This document shows positions 1 through 4,911 of a DNA stretch of 8,056 bases, one piece after another. How positions within the stretch are numbered: the first letter of the stretch is position 1; each line of letters begins with the position of its first letter. Origin of the DNA: an uncultured Bacilli bacterium (GTDB lineage Bacteria; Bacillota_I; Bacilli_A; RFN20; CAG-826); contig CAKPJO010000070.1 of assembly GCA_934162685.1 (NCBI GenBank), positions 1 through 8,056 on the forward strand, in the 5' to 3' direction. Made by a program: the position numbers and the translations under genes. Under the pieces are notes generated by a model. That model made no database searches. It was not told where the DNA came from and saw only the letters and a program-made list of their open reading frames with translations.

Positions 1-651
1 GCGCTTAAGGGAACTGAGTATGATCCAAAGCTTAATATGGATGAGCTTCATAAGGCTGAACCTATCATGACTAATATCGTTAATAAGTATGTCAAGAATG
101 GTTTGTTGAATCCTAAGTCTTTCCAAGTTAATCCTAATATTTTAACTTATCAAGTACCTGGTGGTATGCTTTCTAACTTAATGAACCAATTAAAAGGTCA
201 AGGTGCCGAGGATAAATATGAAGAAGTATTAAAAGAAGTACCTAATGTTCGTAAGGACTTAGGATATCCACCTTTAGTTACTCCTTTATCACAAATGGTT
301 GGTACTCAAGCTGTATTTAACGTAATTACTGGCGAAAGATATAAAATGGTTCCAAATGAAATCCGTGATTATTTACATGGTAAGTATGGTAAAGCACCTG
401 CACCAGTTAATCCAGAAGTTCAACATAAGATAATTGGCGATGATGAAGTTATTACTTGTCGTCCTGCTGACTTGTTAGAACCTGAATTTGAAGCACTTAA
501 AGAAAAATATAAAGATATTGCTAAGTGCGATGAAGATGTTTTATCTCTTGCTTTATTTGAAAAAGTAGCAACTGAATTCTTAACTAAGAAATATCATCCA
601 GAACCAGTGGAAGAAGTCGAAGAATTCAATGTTATCTTAGGAGGTAAATAA
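1..651 (+). CDS. oadA: Oxaloacetate decarboxylase alpha subunit (carboxyltransferase), C-terminal part; 5' end outside the window
   Basis: The reading frame is open from base 1, so only the last 216 residues are present; the first ATG at 37 is internal. The subunit transfers the carboxyl group of oxaloacetate to carrier-bound biotin in the cytoplasm. The visible part matches the conserved carboxylase domain shared by pyruvate carboxylase and OadA: YQVPGGMLSNL at visible residues 50-60, then LGYPPLVTPLSQMVGTQAVF at 87-106 and TGERYK at 110-115. The catalytic TIM barrel with its metal ligands lies upstream and cannot be judged. The protein ends after an acidic tail without an attached biotinyl domain, consistent with the separate carrier encoded two genes downstream. 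A pyruvate carboxylase B subunit or another decarboxylase of this family cannot be excluded from sequence alone, but the adjacent Na+ pump genes favour a decarboxylase. Family assignment is firm; oxaloacetate as substrate is inferred. Confidence 0.9.
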   Translation, partial: ALKGTEYDPKLNMDELHKAEPIMTNIVNKYVKNGLLNPKSFQVNPNILTYQVPGGMLSNLMNQLKGQGAEDKYEEVLKEVPNVRKDLGYPPLVTPLSQMVGTQAVFNVITGERYKMVPNEIRDYLHGKYGKAPAPVNPEVQHKIIGDDEVITCRPADLLEPEFEALKEKYKDIAKCDEDVLSLALFEKVATEFLTKKYHPEPVEEVEEFNVILGGK

Positions 652-654
652 TTT

Positions 655-1008
655 ATGTTTTTAAAAATATTAACTGATGTTGGTACATCAGCCGGACCAA
701 TGATTGATAAAGGCGATACAATGAATTTAGGTGATGGCGCAATTTTCTCACTTGTTGCTATTGTAATGGTATTTGCTATTTTACTTATCTTTATTGGAAT
801 AACCGAATTAGTATTCAAAGCTATTTCTTTATTTGATAAAAAGAAAGCTGATAAAGTAACGGAAAATGCTCCACAAGTTACTTCTAATGAACCAAAAGAA
901 GTAGTCATTACAGATGATGATATGATGGCGGCGGTCTTAGTGGCCACAATCGACTATCGTAATGAAGTGAAAAAAGATGTTCGTGTTGTTAATGTAAAAC
1001 AACTTTAA
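655..1008 (+). CDS. oadG: Na+-pump decarboxylase gamma subunit (OadG family)
   Basis: A 117-residue small membrane protein. In the known family OadG anchors the alpha subunit to the beta pump and assists complex assembly. One hydrophobic segment at about residues 28-54 (FSLVAIVMVFAILLIFIGI is its core) is followed by a Lys/Asp-rich cytoplasmic linker and a C-terminal segment beginning DDDMMAAVLVA (about 90-100) and ending in a basic VRVVNVKQL tail, as is usual for the family. The start at 655 is supported by a strong Shine-Dalgarno AGGAGGT at 639-645, nine bases upstream and inside the end of oadA; only three bases separate the two genes. OadG sequences are poorly conserved, so the call rests on topology, the C-terminal pattern and its place between the alpha and carrier genes. 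Confidence 0.85.
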   Translation: MFLKILTDVGTSAGPMIDKGDTMNLGDGAIFSLVAIVMVFAILLIFIGITELVFKAISLFDKKKADKVTENAPQVTSNEPKEVVITDDDMMAAVLVATIDYRNEVKKDVRVVNVKQL

Positions 1009-1028
1009 TAAGGAAAGGATTTTAAATT

Positions 1029-1376
1029 ATGAAAAAGTATAAAGTTAAAGTTAACGGAAAAGTTTATGAAGTTGAATTAGAAGCAGTTGAAGAATCTCAA
1101 GGACATGTTGTTAGTGATGCTGCTCAACCTGCTCCAGCAGCTAATACTGCTGCACCTGCTGAAGGCGCAACTATCAATGCTCCAATTAGTGGTAAAGTAT
1201 TAGATATTAAAGTTAGTGTTGGACAAAAAGTTAACAAAGGTGATGTAGTTTGTATTATTGAAGCTATGAAACTTGAAAATGAAGTATTAGCATCTGTTTC
1301 AGGAACTGTTAAAGAAATCAAAGTTAGTAAAGGCGCCATGGTATCTAACAAACAAGTTCTTATCGTAATCGGATAA
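1029..1376 (+). CDS. Biotin carboxyl carrier protein of the Na+-translocating decarboxylase
   Basis: A 115-residue soluble carrier whose lysine-linked biotin shuttles CO2 from the alpha subunit to the beta subunit. It has three parts: a family-typical N-terminus MKKYKVKVNGKVYEVELEAV (1-20), a flexible Ala/Pro linker at about 31-46, and a biotinyl lipoyl-like fold from about 48 to the end. The biotin site is EAMKLE at 78-83, with Lys81 as the predicted attachment residue and the usual Met before it. Sister proteins are GcdC/MmdC carriers and the C-terminal domain of long OadA proteins. AAGGA at 1015-1019 serves as ribosome site, nine bases before the ATG. The gene lies between gamma and beta; the biotin ligase that should modify it is encoded further down the same operon. 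Confidence 0.95.
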   Translation: MKKYKVKVNGKVYEVELEAVEESQGHVVSDAAQPAPAANTAAPAEGATINAPISGKVLDIKVSVGQKVNKGDVVCIIEAMKLENEVLASVSGTVKEIKVSKGAMVSNKQVLIVIG

Positions 1377-1377
1377 T

Positions 1378-2556
1378 ATGAACATTATTGATTTAATCGT
1401 TAGATTCTTAAATGAAACTGGCATTGTTTCCTTCTTTCAAGGAAATGGCTGGATGAATCTAATTATGATTGTGATTGGCTGTGTATTCTTATACTTAGCT
1501 ATTAAAAAAGGATATGAACCTTACTTATTAATTCCTATTGCTATTGGTATTATCTTAGTTAACATTTATCCAGATATTTATATTACCAAAGGCGCAGATG
1601 GTAAAGACGTTCGAGGCCTATTAGGTGTTTTACACTTAGGTGTTGAACATGAATTATATCCTTGCTTAATCTTCATCGGTATTGGCGCAACAACCGATTT
1701 TGGACCGTTAATCACAAACAAAAAGACTATGTTACTTGGAGCAGCAGCTCAAATTGGTATATTTGCAGCATTCTTTGGTGCTCTTGCCTTAGCTCAAACA
1801 GGTATTGAAGCATTAAAGTTCACTGTTGGTGATGCTGCTGGTATTGGTATTATTGGTGGCGCAGATGGCCCAACTGCTATCTTAGTCTCTAATAAACTTG
1901 CTAGCCCTGATTTAACAGCTGGTATTGCTCTTGCTGCTTATTCTTATATGGCTTTAGTTCCAGTTATCTTCCCACCTATTATTAAGGCTTTCACAACTAA
2001 AAAAGAGCGTAAAATTCGTATGGAAGAAACAAAACAAGCTACAAAATTACAAAGAATTTTATTCCCAATTATCGCAACAGTTGTATGTTGTGTAATTGTC
2101 CCATCTTGTACACCTTTAATTGGTTGTTTAATGTTTGGTAACTTAATTAAAGAATCGGGCGTTGTACCAAACTTAGTACATACTGCTGCGAATGCGTTAC
2201 TTTACATTTGTACAATCTTATTAGGATTATCTGTTGGTGCTACCGCAATCGGTACAACATTCTTACAAGCTAAAACATTAATGATCTTCGTATTAGGTAT
2301 TACTGCCTTCGTAATTGCCGCTATTAGTGGTATCTTGGGTGGTAAGATAATGTGTAAGGCTACTAAAGGAAAAGTTAATCCAATGATTGGTGCTGCTGGT
2401 GTATCTGCTGTTCCAATGGCAGCTCGTGTTGTTCATAAGATTGGACAAGAAGAAGACCCAGAAAACTTCTTATTAATGCACGCAATGGGACCAAACGTTG
2501 CTGGTGTTATTGGTAGTGCTGTTGCTGCTGGTATCTTACTTTCTATGATTGGCTAG
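1378..2556 (+). CDS. oadB: Na+-translocating decarboxylase beta subunit (OadB family membrane pump)
   Basis: A 392-residue polytopic inner-membrane protein. It decarboxylates carboxybiotin on the carrier and couples this to export of Na+, conserving the energy of decarboxylation. The frame is full length for the family and rich in hydrophobic segments. Diagnostic stretches are GIGATTDFGPLI (101-112), GIIGGADGPTAI (157-168; Asp163 corresponds to the Na+-site aspartate established in Klebsiella OadB), SAVPMAARV (343-351) and MGPNVAGVIGSAVAAG (370-385). The same family serves oxaloacetate, methylmalonyl-CoA and glutaconyl-CoA decarboxylases, so OadB does not itself fix the substrate. The ATG lies one base after the stop of the carrier gene, and no clear Shine-Dalgarno precedes it, so translation is probably coupled to the upstream gene. 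It ends in TAG, showing that amber is a normal stop in this genome. Confidence 0.95.
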   Translation: MNIIDLIVRFLNETGIVSFFQGNGWMNLIMIVIGCVFLYLAIKKGYEPYLLIPIAIGIILVNIYPDIYITKGADGKDVRGLLGVLHLGVEHELYPCLIFIGIGATTDFGPLITNKKTMLLGAAAQIGIFAAFFGALALAQTGIEALKFTVGDAAGIGIIGGADGPTAILVSNKLASPDLTAGIALAAYSYMALVPVIFPPIIKAFTTKKERKIRMEETKQATKLQRILFPIIATVVCCVIVPSCTPLIGCLMFGNLIKESGVVPNLVHTAANALLYICTILLGLSVGATAIGTTFLQAKTLMIFVLGITAFVIAAISGILGGKIMCKATKGKVNPMIGAAGVSAVPMAARVVHKIGQEEDPENFLLMHAMGPNVAGVIGSAVAAGILLSMIG

Positions 2557-2562
2557 TCTATT

Positions 2563-3159
2563 ATGCGTAGTAAAGTATTAAAAGAAATATGTTTAAACGC
2601 TATTTTATTAGCATTATTAATTGTTAGTGCTCAAATATCTCTTAAAGTTGGTTTAACAACTTTTACATTACAATTGCTTGTAGTATTTATTATTACAAGC
2701 ATTTGTAGTTTAAAGAACTCATTAATTATTATAAGTTGCTATATTATTATGGGACTTATTGGTATTCCTGTATTTGCTTCTTGGGGATCGGGTTTTGCTT
2801 ATGTAACAATGCCAACATTCGGCTTTGTATATGGGTTCTAGTTTGTGGCCATAATTCAATTTATTGCAAATAAAATAACTGAAAAACATACGAAAAAATA
2901 TCGCTTTATTGGTTATATTATTGGTGGATTAATTTCTCTTGTTGTTTTATATGCCGTGGGCTATCTTCATGGCTATATTATTCTTAATGAAGTCAATGAT
3001 AAAGGTTATACACTTTCTAAATTATTCTCTTTATTTATTGCTCCTTATATTCCATTTGATTTAGCTAAACTCGCTATTAGCGTATTTATTAGTGATCGTT
3101 TAGTGGATTTAAAAAATAAATATATTGAGACACATCCTTATGAAGAAAAAGATAGTTAA
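2563..3159 (+). pseudogene. bioY: Biotin transporter S component BioY, interrupted by an in-frame TAG
   Basis: BioY is the membrane substrate-binding subunit of the biotin ECF transporter. Ignoring codon 93, one frame runs 198 codons without any other stop, close to the usual BioY length of about 180-200. The first half (2563-2841, 92 residues) carries about three hydrophobic segments and ends at MPTFGFVYGF, which resembles the family's loop and helix-start motif. The second half (2842-3159) resumes in the same frame with two or three more helices and PYIPFDLAKLAISVFI, matching the BioY C-terminal Pro-Phe...Asp-x-x-Lys pattern. TAG at 2839-2841 would cut the protein before its fourth helix. 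GTG at 2845 could restart translation, but no ribosome site precedes it. The gene starts six bases after oadB and overlaps birA by 20 bases. It may be a recent nonsense mutation, a sequencing error, or a split or read-through protein. The family call is firm; the functional state is unknown. Confidence 0.8.
2839..2841 (+). other. In-frame amber codon inside bioY
   Basis: TAG sits at codon 93 of an otherwise continuous BioY frame. There is no frameshift: family-like residues continue immediately on both sides. A single base change from a sense codon such as TTG (Leu), which would suit this hydrophobic helix, would explain it. oadB and the EzrA-like gene in the window end in TAG, so general reassignment of TAG is unlikely. 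Confidence 0.9.
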
Positions 3160-3880
3160 AGAAATTCATTTTGAAACAGTTGATTCAACATCAACTTATA
3201 TTAAAAAACACTATGAGGAATTAGAAGATTTAACATTTGTAAGTGCTGATTATCAAAGTAATGGACACGGAAGAATGGGAAGAAGTTGGGAAAGTAAAAG
3301 TGGTGAGAATTTGATGCTCTCATTTATAATTAAAGACCCACTACTAATTAAAAAATTTTCTTCTATTTCTATTAGTTCCGCAGTTGCTACTTTAATTACT
3401 CTAAAGTCATTTGGTTTAGAAAATGTTACCATTAAATGGCCCAATGATGTGTATGTTAATGATAAAAAGATTACAGGAATATTATTAGAGAGTATATCAT
3501 TAGATAATGAAATTAAATTCTTAGTAGTTGGAATAGGCGTTAATTTAAATGTTAAATCATTTGATGAAAGTTTAAAAAATAAAGCAACAAGTTATTATTT
3601 AGAAATTAATAAAACTATTGATATCAATGTGTTTAAAAATGAGTTATTTAAAAATATCTTAAATATATTAGAACAGGTTAAAGTAGATAATGATGATTAT
3701 TTAGTTATTGCTAATAAATATAATTATCTATATAACAAAGAAGTATATGGCGAAATTAATAACGAAAAGAAACTAATTAAAGTATTAGAAATTAATAAAG
3801 ATAATTCCTTACATGTTCTAGTAGATGGAGTTAGTAAAGATTTATATTACGGGGAATTAACTTTCCATATTAATGAGTAA
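3140..3880 (+). CDS. birA: Biotin--[biotin carboxyl carrier protein] ligase, class without DNA-binding domain
   Basis: A 246-residue cytoplasmic enzyme that forms biotinyl-AMP and transfers biotin to the carrier lysine. Signature elements are FETVDSTSTY (11-20), the biotinyl-AMP loop GHGRMGRSW (42-50), KWPND (99-103), KKITGILLE (109-117) and VVGIGVNLN (129-137); a small C-terminal domain follows. The loop has His43 where the commoner form is GRGRxGRxW. There is no N-terminal helix-turn-helix, so this is a ligase only and not the bifunctional biotin repressor. ATG at 3140 is chosen because MKKKIVKEIHFETVDST is the normal family start. An in-frame TTG at 3125 would add only five residues, and neither start has a strong ribosome site. 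The gene overlaps the 3' end of bioY by 20 bases, so translation is probably coupled. Placement behind a biotin-dependent pump and a biotin transporter fits its role. Confidence 0.93.
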   Translation: MKKKIVKEIHFETVDSTSTYIKKHYEELEDLTFVSADYQSNGHGRMGRSWESKSGENLMLSFIIKDPLLIKKFSSISISSAVATLITLKSFGLENVTIKWPNDVYVNDKKITGILLESISLDNEIKFLVVGIGVNLNVKSFDESLKNKATSYYLEINKTIDINVFKNELFKNILNILEQVKVDNDDYLVIANKYNYLYNKEVYGEINNEKKLIKVLEINKDNSLHVLVDGVSKDLYYGELTFHINE

Positions 3881-3910
3881 AACATCACTTAATTGTGGTG
3901 TTTTTATTAT
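3881..3910 (+). terminator. Rho-independent terminator after birA
   Basis: AACATCAC (3881-3888) pairs with GTGGTGTT (3895-3902) in an 8-bp stem containing one G-U pair, around a six-base loop TTAATT. The right arm runs into a T tract (3901-3905, then ATTAT). It begins directly after the birA stop and ends the decarboxylase-biotin operon before the next promoter. Confidence 0.85.
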
Positions 3911-3916
3911 ACACTA

Positions 3917-3947
3917 TTGACCTAAAGTTAGGTTTAGGTATTATATT
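3917..3947 (+). promoter_or_regulatory. Promoter with 19-bp spacer and MerR-type operator dyad
   Basis: TTGACC (3917-3922) is a good -35 box and TATATT (3942-3947) a -10 box, separated by 19 bp, too long for efficient unaided sigma-70 recognition. Between them lies a perfect inverted repeat: ACCTAAA (3920-3926), six bases GTTAGG, then TTTAGGT (3933-3939). A long spacer holding a dyad that overlaps the end of the -35 box is the known layout for MerR-family activators, which distort the DNA to realign the boxes. The regulator itself is not in the window. Alternative -10 boxes with shorter spacers (TATTAT at 3939-3944) exist, so the MerR reading is likely but inferred. Confidence 0.72.
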
Positions 3948-3953
3948 GTATGT

Positions 3954-3960
3954 GAGGTGA
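3954..3960 (+). promoter_or_regulatory. Shine-Dalgarno that decides the start of the cupin gene
   Basis: GAGGTGA lies five bases before ATG 3966. An in-frame GTG at 3957 falls inside this ribosome site and so is unlikely to be the start. If the -10 box is TATATT at 3942-3947, transcription would begin at about 3953-3955, leaving a very short leader in which the ribosome site is at the mRNA's 5' end. Confidence 0.7.
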
Positions 3961-3965
3961 ATATT

Positions 3966-4712
3966 ATGAAAAAAACAACACAAACTGCAGGAAGAAAAGC
4001 TTTAGGAGAATTCGCACCAGAATTCGCCCATTTTAATGATGATGTCTTATTTGGTGAAAATTGGAATAACGAAGATATAGACATTAAAACAAGATGTATT
4101 GTAACATTAACCGCACTTATATCAATGGGAATTACTGATTCGTCATTGGTATATCATTTAGAAAATGCTAAGAAAAACGGGGTAACAAGAAAAGAAATAG
4201 CAAGCATTATTACCCATATTGCTTTTTATGCTGGTTGGCCAAAAGCATGGGGTGCATTTAATCTTGCAAAAGAAGTTTGGAAAGAAGAAAATAGTGAAGA
4301 TGCAAAAACTAAACACCAAGCAAGTATGATTTTTCCAATTGGTGAGCCAAATGTTAACTTTGCTAAATATTTTATTGGTCAAAGCTATTTAGCGCCACTT
4401 TCAACATCACAAGTTGGTATTTTTAACGTTACATTTGAACCTAAATGTCGTAATAACTGGCATATCCATCATGCTAAAAATGGTGGAGGACAAATCTTAA
4501 TTTGTGTAGCGGGGAAAGGCTATTATCAAGAATGGAGTAAAGAAAAAGTGACAATGTTACCAGGAGATGTTATAAACATTAAACCAGGTGTTAAACATTG
4601 GCATGGGGCAAGTGAAGATTCTTGGTTTTCACATTTAGCTATTGAAGTACCGGACGAAGACACTAGTAATGAATGGTGTGAACTAGTTAGTGATGAAGAG
4701 TATTATAAATAA
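3966..4712 (+). CDS. Carboxymuconolactone-decarboxylase-like and cupin two-domain protein
   Basis: A 248-residue, probably cytoplasmic protein with no signal peptide or membrane segment. Residues about 15-108 form a carboxymuconolactone decarboxylase (CMD/AhpD-like, YurZ-type) domain: TRCIVTLTALISMG (42-55), the conserved YHLENAKKNGVT (63-74) and HIAFYAGWPKAW (84-95). It lacks the CxxC pair of true AhpD peroxidase partners. Residues about 145-230 are a cupin: WHIHHA (165-170) with His166 and His168 as likely metal ligands, then PGDVINIKPGVKHWHG (199-214) with His211. The usual cupin glutamate is apparently replaced by Gln176. Such fusions are widespread in Firmicutes, Bacteroidetes and Proteobacteria but their reaction is not established; I infer a small-molecule, perhaps redox or detoxification, role. 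The gene stands alone between two terminators under a MerR-type promoter, consistent with stress- or ligand-induced expression. Confidence 0.88.
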   Translation: MKKTTQTAGRKALGEFAPEFAHFNDDVLFGENWNNEDIDIKTRCIVTLTALISMGITDSSLVYHLENAKKNGVTRKEIASIITHIAFYAGWPKAWGAFNLAKEVWKEENSEDAKTKHQASMIFPIGEPNVNFAKYFIGQSYLAPLSTSQVGIFNVTFEPKCRNNWHIHHAKNGGGQILICVAGKGYYQEWSKEKVTMLPGDVINIKPGVKHWHGASEDSWFSHLAIEVPDEDTSNEWCELVSDEEYYK

Positions 4713-4789
4713 TGCTATTTATTAAAAAAAGAATTAATTATAAATGTAATAATAAATTTTATATTACTAGACGAAAAGAAATAATTATT

Positions 4790-4822
4790 AGGTCATAGAA
4801 CATGAGTTTTTATGACCTTTTA
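4790..4822 (+). terminator. Rho-independent terminator of the cupin gene
   Basis: AGGTCATA (4790-4797) and TATGACCT (4811-4818) are a perfect 8-bp inverted repeat. The stem can extend inward by three more pairs (GAA with TTT, one G-U), leaving a seven-base loop CATGAGT. The right arm ends in a short T run (4818-4821). It lies about 75 bases after the stop codon. The short T tract makes it weaker than the one after birA. Confidence 0.75.
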
Positions 4823-4870
4823 AAATTTTATAGCAATTTTAGAAAATAAATAATTATTTATTTATTTTTA

Positions 4871-4904
4871 TGCTATACTAAAATAGTCAATACGATGAGA
4901 GGTG
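4871..4904 (+). promoter_or_regulatory. Extended -10 promoter and ribosome site of the EzrA-like gene
   Basis: TGCTATACT (4871-4879) is an extended -10 element: TG, one base, then TATACT, one mismatch from TATAAT. The region 17 bp upstream is A/T only and shows no convincing -35 box, which extended -10 promoters can tolerate. The Shine-Dalgarno GAGAGGTG (4897-4904) lies seven bases before ATG 4912. This promoter probably drives the EzrA-like, desulfurase and thiI genes together. Confidence 0.65.
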
Positions 4905-4911
4905 TTTTGGT

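Larger units (their letters stand above)
4713..4911 (+). other. AT-rich intergenic region between the cupin and EzrA-like genes
   Basis: About 200 bases without a plausible gene on either strand. It holds the terminator of the cupin gene near its centre and the promoter and ribosome site of the EzrA-like gene at its 3' end. The stretch 4713-4789 is almost entirely A and T; I see no specific motif in it. Confidence 0.7.

Noticed and set aside
1..120. Shift in codon choice at the left end (more AAG, CTT, GAG than further on)
   Set aside because: The stretch is too short to judge, it continues in frame into conserved OadA sequence, and AAG also occurs later in the same gene.
594..947. Minus-strand open frame of 117 codons opposite oadG
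   Set aside because: It is antisense to a well-supported operon gene, has a low-complexity Ser/Thr/Ile-rich translation, no ribosome site and no recognisable domain.
1124..1351. Minus-strand open frame opposite the biotin carrier gene
   Set aside because: Its open length comes from the Ala/Pro codons of the carrier linker on the other strand; no family resemblance.
3125..3139. TTG 3125 as the birA start
   Set aside because: It adds five residues before the family-typical MKKK start, with no ribosome site; ATG 3140 is simpler.
3253..3444. Minus-strand open frame opposite birA
   Set aside because: Antisense to a clear biotin ligase domain; no start context or motif.
3881..3960. Riboswitch or T-box in front of the cupin gene
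   Set aside because: Between the birA terminator and the start codon there is room only for the promoter and ribosome site.
3957..3965. GTG 3957 as the cupin gene start
   Set aside because: It lies inside the Shine-Dalgarno sequence that serves ATG 3966.
4158..4382. Minus-strand open frame opposite the cupin gene
   Set aside because: Phe/Cys-rich translation typical of the reverse of Lys/Glu-rich coding sequence; not a gene.
4713..4790. Possible small RNA or regulatory element in the AT-rich gap
   Set aside because: Only A/T-rich pairing is available and no promoter or distinct stem is visible apart from the terminator.
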